The notes: generated from the letters alone by a model not told the origin. 64,000 nucleotides of DNA from Neobacillus massiliamazoniensis (GCF_001048695.1 NZ_CVRB01000001.1:62001-126000), one strand, 5' to 3'; positions 54,653 to 63,164 are shown, counted from the stretch's first letter. Translations and numbers: made by a program.

Positions 54653-56632
54653 TTACTCCCAAAAAGCAAGTGAACGTTTTCTCATAGATTCTCTATATTG
54701 TGCTGTCGAATTTAATAGTGCTTTATTGGTTCCATAATCTATAATCACGCCATACCGACGGATTACATCTAACTTATCGATTTCACCATTAAGGTATTTT
54801 TCTTCCACCACCATTGGATCAACCTCTAACCAATGCTTCCGTTCTCTTCTAATTTGATTCCTCTCTGCATTTGTTGCTTCGTAATCAATTTCAAATAGAT
54901 CAAGGTCTCTGTCAATTTCTTTAATTATGACTCCGTAATCTTTCTTTGCTCTTTCGATCGAAACGTATTCATCAATCACATCTTCAAGGACTGCCTCTGG
55001 TTCTCTAACAAGAGGATCCCCTAAACCTCCACCTCCTGCTGAAGGTCTTGTAAACGAGTCACCACTCTTTACCTTTACGTTTGAAAAAATGGCCCCTAAA
55101 TATCGTTCATTTTCTTGTCCAGGATTTAACCATGCTCCATGTGGTGAAGATGGTAGTCCTCCAAATATCCCCCAGGTTACAGAACGGGCACGATCACAGC
55201 AATAGGACATGACCGAGTTGTTTAATTTTGTTAGGACACCACCTTTTTCAACGCCACATCCGCCGCGGTATTTTCCGGGTCCGCCTGAATCAGTAATTAT
55301 TTGATGCTTTGTGGTTATAACTGGCGACAGTCTTTCCTGTCCTTCACATGGCTGTACACTTAAGCCTACGCCAAACACCGGGGATGTTGCATTGGCTCCG
55401 TCTAATCCTGAACGGCCACCATGACCTCCTGCCATCCAGTCATACCACATAAAGTAATTTTTTTGTTCCGTTCTTTGATCCCATCCGCCGATTAATAAAT
55501 ACTCAAGATTAAAGGAACATGCTAATGCTCTTTCTGGAAAAATATAGGACCACAATTCGAAGCAAGCATTCATAATTTTTTCATATGCACCCGAACAAAA
55601 ACCAGTTACAGCTATAGGAGCCGGAGCATTAACAACGGAATTTTCAGGCAATTTCACTTTGACCACTCGATAAAAACCTGAATTCAACGGAATTTCTGGG
55701 AAAAAGGTTTTAGTACCCGCATAGACAGCAGATAATGAGGCACCAAATCCAGCATTTAAGAAACAGCTAATATATTCATGTGAACCAGTCAAATCATACA
55801 CAATTTCCTCATCAGAAATGGTCATTTTAACACGGATTGGAATAAGTCCGTCCCCTAGTTCTGGATCCATGTCAATGAAATCAACAGTCTCCCACGTCCT
55901 CTTATCTAAAGAAGCAATTTTCGCTTTTGCCAACCTTTCAACATAATTTTGCACTTCTTCAAATGCAATCAATGTAGTATCAATTCCATATTTATTGACG
56001 ATATCCAGCAATTGAGTCTGCCCGACCTTGGCAGCCTCGACTTGGGCACATAAATCACCGACTCGTTCCTCTGGAACACGCATATTGGCAACCAATACAT
56101 TTACTACATCTTTTAAATAGGTGCCCTTGCTATAAATCCTTACCGGCGGAATCCGAACTCCTTCACCAAAGTGTTCTTTTGCGGTAATATCGAAAGAACC
56201 CGGCGTTGATCCGCCCATATCTGCCCAGTGACCATTCGTTTGCATGAGTGCGATTAATTTTCCTTCATAAAATACAGGTAAGATAACTCGAGTATCATTA
56301 AAATGGGTTCCGCCACGGTACGGGTCATTGACAAGGAAGACATCCCCAGGGTGGATATCATCTTTAAAATCCTCTAAAACAGCCTTTGCTGTTAAATGCA
56401 ATGTCCCCACATGTACAGAAATGTCCTGTGTTCCTTGCATCACCGTATTCCCGTCTGCATCACAAAGGGCACAGCTAAAATCTCTGCTGTAAATAACAAA
56501 GGAATAGCAAGTTCTTAAAATTTGTTCTGCCATTTGGTCTACAAGGTTAACAAATCCATTTTTTAAAACCTCAAATGTAACGGGATCTAACCGATTGGTT
56601 TGGACATGACTAGCCGTTTGAATTTTGCTCAT
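54653..56632 (-). CDS. hyuB: Hydantoinase B/oxoprolinase family subunit
   Basis: A 659-residue HyuB-type subunit. DPVTFEVLKNGFVNLVDQMAE at the start, FVINDPYRGGTHFNDTR-like DVFLVNDPYRGGTH, and the C-terminal SGGPGKYRGGCG and RPSAGGGGLGDP stretches are family marks. I used the ATG at 56632 behind GAGGTG. With HyuA it would hydrolyse a cyclic amide such as a hydantoin or 5-oxoproline, or carboxylate a ketone, since acetone carboxylase is homologous. The start lies about 20 nt beyond the hyuA stop. Confidence 0.9.
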   Translation of the reverse strand: MSKIQTASHVQTNRLDPVTFEVLKNGFVNLVDQMAEQILRTCYSFVIYSRDFSCALCDADGNTVMQGTQDISVHVGTLHLTAKAVLEDFKDDIHPGDVFLVNDPYRGGTHFNDTRVILPVFYEGKLIALMQTNGHWADMGGSTPGSFDITAKEHFGEGVRIPPVRIYSKGTYLKDVVNVLVANMRVPEERVGDLCAQVEAAKVGQTQLLDIVNKYGIDTTLIAFEEVQNYVERLAKAKIASLDKRTWETVDFIDMDPELGDGLIPIRVKMTISDEEIVYDLTGSHEYISCFLNAGFGASLSAVYAGTKTFFPEIPLNSGFYRVVKVKLPENSVVNAPAPIAVTGFCSGAYEKIMNACFELWSYIFPERALACSFNLEYLLIGGWDQRTEQKNYFMWYDWMAGGHGGRSGLDGANATSPVFGVGLSVQPCEGQERLSPVITTKHQIITDSGGPGKYRGGCGVEKGGVLTKLNNSVMSYCCDRARSVTWGIFGGLPSSPHGAWLNPGQENERYLGAIFSNVKVKSGDSFTRPSAGGGGLGDPLVREPEAVLEDVIDEYVSIERAKKDYGVIIKEIDRDLDLFEIDYEATNAERNQIRRERKHWLEVDPMVVEEKYLNGEIDKLDVIRRYGVIIDYGTNKALLNSTAQYRESMRKRSLAFWE

Positions 56633-56651
56633 GCTCTTTTTCACCTCTTCC

Positions 56652-58679
56652 TTATTTGTTAACAGTTATAATGATATTTTTATACTCATCAACAACAGCA
56701 GTAAACTCTGGTGGAATTACCGTTGTTGCATCAAGCTGTTCGACGATAGCAGGACCATGAATTTCAGAAGTAACAGGGATTCTTTCACGATCATAAACTT
56801 TAGTTGGAACGAATTCGTTATCAAAGTAAACTTCTCTTATCTCTTTAAGGGCATCCGCTAAACTGCCTGATGGCCCATATTTAGGAAACTCCGGCTTTGG
56901 AACAGTTCCGATCGCCGTTAATTGTAGGCCATAGATTTCAACAGACTGATTTCGATTAGAAAACGCATATTCACGTTCATGCTCCTGGTGGAAAGCTTCT
57001 AGTGTTTCGACTAATGAAGGAGCCTTTGAACTGATTGGGATCGCTAAAGATCTCCACTGACCGCTATATCTCATTTCGATATAACGCATAAGTGTGGAGT
57101 TTTCCTTTGCTACTCCTTCATCATCCAGCAGCTGATCTGCTTCTTTTTCCAATTCGGAAAATTCAATGTCTAATTCTTCTGATGACACCTGATCAAATTT
57201 TTTCACGTATGTCTTCGATAAATCGTGGCGTACATCCACTAGCAGACATCCCATCGCTGCAGCAACACCTGGGTGAGGAGGAACGATAACAGTCGGGATT
57301 TCCATTTCCTTCGCTAAATATGCACCATGTAATGGACCTGCCCCGCCGAAGGCAACTAGGGCAAATTCTCTTGGATCATAACCGCGTCTTACCGAAATTA
57401 ATCTTATTGCATCACACATATTCGCATTGGCTAATTCGATAATTGCATTGGCTGCTTCAAGAGTTGAATAATTAAACTCTTTTGCGATTTTATTAACAGC
57501 TTGAAGGGCTCTCTCTTCATCCAACTGCATGCTTCCATCTAATAGATTTGCCCCAAGCCGTCCCAGAACTAAATTGGCATCAGAGTTAGTAGGTTCTTCA
57601 CCGCCACGCATGTAACAAGCTGGCCCCGGGACAGCACCTGCACTTTGTGGACCATTACGCAGGGAACCTCCCTCATCCTTCCAAGCTATACTACCGCCGC
57701 CAGCACCAATCGTTAAGATTTCAATACTTGGAAAACCAATTGGGTAGCCATATTCGATAAACCAATCCTTCGTGATTCTTATATCCCCATCGTACATGAG
57801 AGAAATATCAGTACTTGTCCCTCCCATATCAAGACCGATGGCGTTATTAAAACCGCATAGCTTTGCAATATGCTTACTGGCAATTGCACCGGCTGCAATG
57901 CCGGAGCTCGCAATCCTTGCTGCATAACGGGGAACAGTGCTTGAAGTCATAACTCCACCGCCGGAATGGAGCACAAGAATATCATCCATATAACCTTTTT
58001 GTTCCATCTCTCCTTCTAATGTACTAATATATTTACTAATAATAGGTCCTAAAACTGCATTTACAATCGTTGTACTCATCCGCTCATGTTCAAAGATTTC
58101 TGGTAAAACTTCACTAGAGGCACAAACATAAACATTTGGCAATTCTTCTTGAAGGATCTCTTTCACTAATTTTTCATTTTCACAATTTACATAGGAATTC
58201 ATGAAGCAAACAGCAATAGATTCAGTTCCGCGCTTTTTTAATTTTTGGGCAAGCAGACGAACTTCCTCAGGGTCAACCGCTATTAAAACATTCCCGTTAA
58301 AATCAATCCTTTCATTAATTTCAAAACGATCCCGGCGTTGAATATATGGTTTTGCAGTATCCTTATAAGCATCCCATAAATCTAGTTTTGTTCCTCGGCG
58401 GATCTCTGGGACATCTCGGAACCCTTTTGTTGTAACTAGAGCAGTCTTAGGAAGTTTTCTTTCAATTAAAGCGTTGGTACCAACTGTGGTCCCATGAGAA
58501 AAGACCTTTATGTTTTCGCATTTTACTTGGGCTTTTTCAATACCATCTAATATTCCCTGTTCCGGATTGGATGGGGTAGAAGAAGTTTTAGTGACTGAAA
58601 TATTCCTTGTATTTTCATCAAAAACAAATACGTCTGTGAATGTTCCACCAACATCAATGGCAAGTCTAATCTGTTTCAA
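56652..58679 (-). CDS. hyuA: Hydantoinase A/oxoprolinase family ATPase subunit
   Basis: A 675-residue ATP-dependent HyuA-type subunit with an actin-like ATPase fold. Phosphate motifs are LAIDVGGTFTDVFVFDE at the N-terminus and IGLDMGGTSTDISLM near 280-295. FSHGTTVGTNALIERK and LVAFGGAGPLHGAYLA are further marks. It heads the hyuAB unit, with a cre site 88-102 nt upstream and a divergent DUF3870 gene, an arrangement often seen with hydantoinase clusters in Bacillales. Confidence 0.92.
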   Translation of the reverse strand: MKQIRLAIDVGGTFTDVFVFDENTRNISVTKTSSTPSNPEQGILDGIEKAQVKCENIKVFSHGTTVGTNALIERKLPKTALVTTKGFRDVPEIRRGTKLDLWDAYKDTAKPYIQRRDRFEINERIDFNGNVLIAVDPEEVRLLAQKLKKRGTESIAVCFMNSYVNCENEKLVKEILQEELPNVYVCASSEVLPEIFEHERMSTTIVNAVLGPIISKYISTLEGEMEQKGYMDDILVLHSGGGVMTSSTVPRYAARIASSGIAAGAIASKHIAKLCGFNNAIGLDMGGTSTDISLMYDGDIRITKDWFIEYGYPIGFPSIEILTIGAGGGSIAWKDEGGSLRNGPQSAGAVPGPACYMRGGEEPTNSDANLVLGRLGANLLDGSMQLDEERALQAVNKIAKEFNYSTLEAANAIIELANANMCDAIRLISVRRGYDPREFALVAFGGAGPLHGAYLAKEMEIPTVIVPPHPGVAAAMGCLLVDVRHDLSKTYVKKFDQVSSEELDIEFSELEKEADQLLDDEGVAKENSTLMRYIEMRYSGQWRSLAIPISSKAPSLVETLEAFHQEHEREYAFSNRNQSVEIYGLQLTAIGTVPKPEFPKYGPSGSLADALKEIREVYFDNEFVPTKVYDRERIPVTSEIHGPAIVEQLDATTVIPPEFTAVVDEYKNIIITVNK

Positions 58680-58766
58680 TGTCGTTACCTCCCTAATTTC
58701 AATAATTATGTAGAATATAAATATGAATTAGCATTTTGTTTGTTAATCCTGTTTTCCAAAAATCAC

Positions 58767-58781
58767 TGCAACCGTTTCCAA
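58767..58781 (-). promoter_or_regulatory. CcpA cre site upstream of hyuA
   Basis: The minus strand reads TTGGAAACGGTTGCA, a complete match to WTGNAANCGNWNNCW, 88-102 nt before the hyuA start. It predicts catabolite control of the hydantoinase genes and perhaps of the divergent DUF3870 gene. Confidence 0.6.
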
Positions 58782-58883
58782 TAGTTTTAACTTAAATGAT
58801 AGTTTTCTTTAAAGACTTACTATTTTACATCACCTCCTTATTGTATTATTCTAAAAATAAAAACTATTCGGGAGATAGATAAG

Positions 58884-59189
58884 ATGAATACCATATTTAT
58901 CGCCGGTCATGCTAAGCTGCCAACAGGTATGGCTGCCAGTAATGTTTTTGAAACTTTAACAATTACTGCAGAAATTGATAAACAATATGGAGTAATTGTG
59001 GATGCTTCCTGTACATTAGCTACTGAACATGGCAGGGATTATATCTCCAGGGTCCTAAAAGGGTATAGCTTACGCAATGGAATCGAAATCCCTCTTGATC
59101 AGTTAAAAAATTACTATTTAGGTAAGGCAAATAATGCGCTGATTGCTGCATTAAAAGATTTATATAGGCAATATGAATCTCTTACATAA
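58884..59189 (+). CDS. DUF3870 domain protein
   Basis: A 101-residue small alpha/beta protein of family DUF3870, starting at an ATG behind GGGAGA. Recognisable stretches are FIAGHAKLPTGMAA, DASCTLATEHGRDYI and YYLGKANNALIAALKDLYRQY. Its function is not established. The family is repeatedly found beside hydantoinase or sigma-54-regulated catabolic genes, and here it is divergent from hyuA. No membrane segment is present. Confidence 0.8.
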   Translation: MNTIFIAGHAKLPTGMAASNVFETLTITAEIDKQYGVIVDASCTLATEHGRDYISRVLKGYSLRNGIEIPLDQLKNYYLGKANNALIAALKDLYRQYESLT

Positions 59190-59199
59190 TGAATAATCA

Positions 59200-59440
59200 G
59201 TTCCAAGTCATAGCCTTTTAATTTCCTATAATACCTTACTAGTTTGTATGTGGTGTCATTGGATTTAGTGCCGCCAGAAGTAAAGAAAACAGCATTTAGG
59301 TCACCCGGTGTGATTTTTGCTAGTTTTGAAGCAAGAAGAATTGCCGGTTCGTTACCTAAGGATGAAAAGGAGTTAGTAAAAGCTAGCTTTTGCATTTGCT
59401 CACCCCTGATTCATGCTGTGGCTTCAATGAGGAAGTAGGA
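59200..59440 (-). pseudogene. Remnant of a class III aminotransferase
   Basis: A minus-strand frame reads MQKLAFTNSFSSLGNEPA, then ITPGDLNAVFFTSGG and SNDTTYKLVRYYRKLKG. This is the 80-120 region of omega-amino-acid:pyruvate aminotransferases, where GGSEAND is usual. Upstream the homology continues (GEQM) but meets a stop, and downstream it ends near 59200 next to the DUF3870 stop. Only about 75 codons of a roughly 440-codon gene remain. It is not related in position to the intact aminotransferase at 50 kb. Confidence 0.72.
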
Positions 59441-59779
59441 TGGATAAAGTTTTTTAATCTAAATAAATTAAAGTGTCCATAAGTTCGGTAAACATAAAAA
59501 GCCAGCCCAAATACACACAAAAGTGGTATGGACTGGCTTTACGATTCCATTTGAACCAACCGGCTAAGGCTGGGAGTGGAAAATTAACAGTCAAATTTAA
59601 TTTGATTTTTAAAAGATATCTTCACTACCTTCCACCGAAAAGGCGAATAGGATGAAGTTAAGATTTATTTTATAAGAATCTTCTGAATTGTTCAAGGGTT
59701 TTTGTAAAAAAATACATTAACACGTTCAAAATAATGAAATAGAAAACATTTTTGTTAACTAAAATGTTAATAAAATCTC
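59441..59779. other. Decayed intergenic stretch with one hairpin
   Basis: No convincing gene. A stem AAAGCCAG / CTGGCTTT around 59499-59542, followed on the minus strand by TTTTTATG, looks like an old terminator of the regulator remnant upstream. Confidence 0.4.
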
Positions 59780-60098
59780 CTAATTCGTTTTTTTTAACAT
59801 ATTCTCTATTTTCTTTAACTCTGTTTCGATATAAGATCTAGTATGGTCAAACCCAATAATGGCCAAAACTTTTCCGTTATGATCCATTAAGGGAGCAAAA
59901 CTCGTTTTCCATTCTCCGTAAATATCTTTATATAAAGGGGTTACTCCTGCTTCTCCATTCATAGCCTCAAATGCTACTTCCACCATTTCAAGCGGTCCTT
60001 CATATAAATTTCCAGTTGGAATCACGAATTCATCACTTGCTACAATTGTCAGCATTTTGTTATTATCTAAAGCTTTAAAAATGTAGACCCACTCAAAC
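59780..60098 (-). pseudogene. Duplicate fragment of the sigma-54 activator C-terminus
   Basis: About 105 codons nearly identical to the last 105 residues of the intact activator at 61084-62937 (shared WVYIFKALDNNKMLTIVASD and YGEWKTSFAPLMDHNGKVLA). DNA identity is high, with roughly one change per 15-20 bases by eye. The match breaks off at about 60098, where the frame runs into a stop. Sensor, AAA+ and HTH parts are missing. It could in principle be expressed from an internal ATG as a 91-residue stand-alone Cache-like domain, but there is no obvious ribosome site. Confidence 0.8.
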
Positions 60099-60148
60099 TT
60101 TTTTTCTTTTTAAAAGAAACCGGAAAGGTCCCCAGTTTTATTTCATAA

Positions 60149-60333
60149 GGCTGTGTTAAACTTGTCTGTTGATTTGCGCTCCAGGCGCTTCGCTTTCCGC
60201 GGGCGTTCCGGGGAGCCTCCTCGTCGCTTATGCGCCTGTGGGGTCTCCCCTGCCCCGTACTCCCGCAGGAGTCTCGCGCCTTCCGCTCCAATCAACATTG
60301 TTTCAAAAATCAACAATGACCTTTAACACAGCT
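60149..60333 (+). mobile_element. MITE-like element, copy E (185 bp)
   Basis: Short form. Left end GGCTGTGTTAAA, right end TTTAACACAGCT (11 of 12), and a perfect 8-bp target duplication TTTCATAA (60141-60148 and 60334-60341). It is inserted at the very 3' end of the adjacent membrane-protein gene; that gene's stop codon lies in the duplicated target. Confidence 0.9.
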
Positions 60334-60335
60334 TT

Positions 60336-60869
60336 TCATAAAAGGTTCTTTCTGGTAAATCCAGTAATAAACAAACAGGTCACAAATGCCACAACCGTTA
60401 CTATTATTGAGAAAAATAATCCAATTGCTCCCATAAAAGTATCGTCACCTGGATAAGATGGTTTCAGTGTCACTAACCTATAGACAAAAATTAGTGTTAA
60501 GAATAGATAAAAGCCGCTTCCAATAGCCCCCATTTTCAAACGATTTCTTTTCGTACCTTGCCAAGCCCTATTGATGATTATCCAGGTAAAAATACTGCCA
60601 ATTACTGCAATAAACATCACAATTAAATGAACGAATGGAATAAAGAAATACATCAATACATAGAGGACAAGAACTGTTAAAAAAAATAAAACAGCATTTA
60701 TAACGAATAGGAATGCTCCAGAAAACCAAGGATTTTGAAACCATTTGGCATTTCTTAGTTTAATAATAAGGTTATTATTTTCCCCGATCAAACCTATGAT
60801 TGGGTTTTTAAATAATAGTACAAGGAATATTCCAAGCAGACCAATTAATAATATCAACGACATCGACAT
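60336..60869 (-). CDS. Hypothetical membrane protein, about five TM segments
   Basis: A 177-residue very hydrophobic protein with membrane segments near 3-27, 48-72, 72-95, 112-135 and 148-172. The basic loop NRAWQGTKRNRLKMG around 99-113 suggests internal orientation there. The stop lies within the target duplication of a MITE, so the original C-terminus appears kept or changed by at most a few residues. No family is recognised. It stands alone between the regulator remnant and the intact regulator. Confidence 0.65.
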   Translation of the reverse strand: MSMSLILLIGLLGIFLVLLFKNPIIGLIGENNNLIIKLRNAKWFQNPWFSGAFLFVINAVLFFLTVLVLYVLMYFFIPFVHLIVMFIAVIGSIFTWIIINRAWQGTKRNRLKMGAIGSGFYLFLTLIFVYRLVTLKPSYPGDDTFMGAIGLFFSIIVTVVAFVTCLFITGFTRKNLL

Positions 60870-61083
60870 ATTCCCCCCTTAAATATGAATTGTATGTTAA
60901 ACAATACCCAAACAGCCAACCTGTAATATTAATAACAGGATACATTATCAGCTAAAACCTAAACAAGCATTGAACAGTATTGTAGAGATAAATGATTAAC
61001 AACTGACTTAACAAGTCGCTTCCCTATACCCATACGTTAATAATCTTTTAAAATATAGATTGCATATAATTCCGAATCATCTC

Positions 61084-62937
61084 TTAATTCGTTTTTAACA
61101 TATTCTCTATTTTCTTTAACTCTGTTTCGATATAAGATCTAGTATGGTCAAATCCAATAATGGCCAAAACTTTTCCGTTATGATCCATTAAGGGAGCAAA
61201 ACTGGTTTTCCATTCTCCGTAAATATCTTTATATAAAGGGGTGACTCCTGCTTCTCCATTCATTGCCTCAAATGCTACTTCCATATTTTCAGGCGGACCT
61301 TCATATATATTCCCAGTTGGAATCACGAAATCATCACTTGCTACAATAGTAAGCATTTTGTTATTATCTAAAGCTTTAAAAATGTAGACCCACTCAATGA
61401 TTCCTTCTTGTTCTCTTATTTTCGTTAATTTTTTCTGAAGCTTCTTAAAAGTTGGGTTGGATGGTGAAACAGGATGATTCACTAATTCAGAGATTTCTTC
61501 TGGATGAATGACAGCAGCTGTAACAATAGCCATTGATCGTAATTGTTTATTTAGATGTTGCTCCAAAATGTATCTTTTATATGAAGGAGAGAGAGTTTCT
61601 TGTTGAATTTTTTCACGAATTTTTTTATATTTTCTACTCATTGTAGGTTGACTTAGATCCAGTGCTTTTGATGCAAGTTTAACCGATTTATATTTTTCCA
61701 TAGCCATTTTAATTAACTGTTCTTCAATCATATCAACTGCTTCTTGCAGCGGAATAATGTGATCAATAATAGGAGGTTCCTTAACAACATCCTTTTTCCA
61801 TGGAATGTAATTGTAAACTAAGCTTGAGTCTACGTTCAATTCTCTACTAGTCACAACTATTCTTTCAATCGTATTCTCTAATTGCCGAACATTTCCCGGC
61901 CAATCGTAAATACAAAATAAATCAATAGCATCTGGTAAAATATTGATGTTTCTATTATACAACGTATTATACTTTGCTATGAAGTGATAGGTTAGGTACG
62001 GAATCTCTTCTACTCTTTCCCGTAACGAAGGGATTTCAATTGGTACTACATTTAAACGATAATATAAGTCTTCTCTGAATCGTCCATCTCTGACCATTTT
62101 TTCTAATGATTGATTCGTTGCAGCTATGATTTGGACGTCAATATGAATCCGTTTTGAACTACCTAAAGGGGTGACTTCTTTTTCCTGTAAAATCCGAAGT
62201 AACTTTACCTGCAAGTTCAGTGGCAATTCAGCAATTTCATCGAGGAAAATAATCCCTTTATTTGCTTGTTCAAATTTTCCGGGAGCACCATTTTTGTTTG
62301 CACCACTAAATGCTCCACCGACATAACCAAATAATTCACTTTCTAATAAATTTTCCGGAATTGCACCACAGTTAACTGCAATAAAAGATTTAGTCCTTCT
62401 TTTTCCTAATTGATGAATCGTTTTAGCAACCATTTCTTTTCCTACACCAGATTCCCCTAATAAAAGAACTGTTGTTGAAACTTTTGAAACCATATCTATT
62501 ATGTTAAATACATCTTTCATTTTTTGACTATGTACCACCAGTGAAGGAGTGTGTTTTGTTTCCGTTTCATCGGGTATTTCTGTTGACTCTATTAAATGAT
62601 TGGAAATACTTTTTAATCCCCATATCATTAATTCCTCACTATTTAATGGAAACACGGTTATTAGAATACTACTGCCATTCCAAGCCTTTAATTGAAGAGA
62701 ATGTACCTCTCTATTTAATAATAGTAAAATGGGATCACCAAAGAATGCAATTTCCTCTAGTTCAGTAAACCTTCCTTTAAAAGAGGTAGAGTTTGTTGAC
62801 CAAAAGTTTTTCAGTTCTCCACTTCGATGTAAAACAGTTCCCTGTGAATTTGTTACAATAATTTCGTCGTAAATAGATAGAATACTCGATTGATAAGCTT
62901 GAAGTAGTTGTTCATTAGATAAATTGTTGGACCCCAC
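61084..62937 (-). CDS. Sigma-54-dependent activator with C-terminal Cache-like domain
   Basis: A 617-residue enhancer-binding protein. Residues 1-115 form a PAS-like input domain. The AAA+ domain covers about 133-365, with Walker A GESGVGKE (161-168), GAFSGA (208-213, a variant of the sigma-54 contact motif GAFTGA), Walker B IIFLDEIAELP (229-239) and an arginine region DGRFREDLYYRLN. The HTH is about 415-440 (LASKALDLSQPTMSRKYKK). Unusually, 150 more residues follow, with VTPLYKDIYGEWKTSFAPLM and GKVLAIIGFD, resembling a Cache sensor domain. Start is a GTG behind AGGGAGTG. It probably controls the divergent aldehyde dehydrogenase. Confidence 0.9.
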   Translation of the reverse strand: MGSNNLSNEQLLQAYQSSILSIYDEIIVTNSQGTVLHRSGELKNFWSTNSTSFKGRFTELEEIAFFGDPILLLLNREVHSLQLKAWNGSSILITVFPLNSEELMIWGLKSISNHLIESTEIPDETETKHTPSLVVHSQKMKDVFNIIDMVSKVSTTVLLLGESGVGKEMVAKTIHQLGKRRTKSFIAVNCGAIPENLLESELFGYVGGAFSGANKNGAPGKFEQANKGIIFLDEIAELPLNLQVKLLRILQEKEVTPLGSSKRIHIDVQIIAATNQSLEKMVRDGRFREDLYYRLNVVPIEIPSLRERVEEIPYLTYHFIAKYNTLYNRNINILPDAIDLFCIYDWPGNVRQLENTIERIVVTSRELNVDSSLVYNYIPWKKDVVKEPPIIDHIIPLQEAVDMIEEQLIKMAMEKYKSVKLASKALDLSQPTMSRKYKKIREKIQQETLSPSYKRYILEQHLNKQLRSMAIVTAAVIHPEEISELVNHPVSPSNPTFKKLQKKLTKIREQEGIIEWVYIFKALDNNKMLTIVASDDFVIPTGNIYEGPPENMEVAFEAMNGEAGVTPLYKDIYGEWKTSFAPLMDHNGKVLAIIGFDHTRSYIETELKKIENMLKTN

Positions 62938-63009
62938 CCATATTACACTCCCTTATTCGTAGCTAAAACAATCAGACTAGTTAGAAAAATTATTTCATAT
63001 TTGAATAGA

Positions 63010-63027
63010 AATTTCAATTTTGAAATT
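63010..63027. promoter_or_regulatory. Palindrome, candidate upstream activator site
   Basis: AATTTCAA-TT-TTGAAATT, a perfect 8-bp inverted repeat with 2-nt spacer, centred about 130 bp upstream of the -24/-12 promoter. The distance suits an enhancer bound by the divergent sigma-54 activator. Confidence 0.5.
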
Positions 63028-63146
63028 ATAATTTAACAAAAATAAGTGAACATATTATGTTTTCAATATTGGATGGTTATTTTTTAAATGAAATATTCGC
63101 AATATAATATAAATTGAGAATATATAGAGAACAAACGACATTAAAT

Positions 63147-63164
63147 TTGGCACAAGAATTGCAT
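63147..63164 (+). promoter_or_regulatory. Sigma-54 (-24/-12) promoter
   Basis: TTGGCACAAGAATTGCAT matches the consensus TTGGCAC-N5-TTGCA, with the GG and GC elements at the correct spacing. It points at the aldehyde dehydrogenase, leaving a leader of about 130 nt. Confidence 0.9.

Noticed and set aside
58760..58790. Sigma-54 promoter for hyuA (TTGG...TTGC on the minus strand)
   Set aside because: The GG-to-GC spacing is 8 nt instead of 10, and the same bases form a perfect cre site.
59473..59655. 60-residue plus-strand open frame
   Set aside because: No ribosome site or recognised family; it overlaps a minus-strand terminator-like hairpin in decayed sequence.
60067..60291. Protein encoded within the MITE copy (similar frames occur in other copies)
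   Set aside because: The frames are by-products of the GC-rich element, differ between copies and have no start signals.
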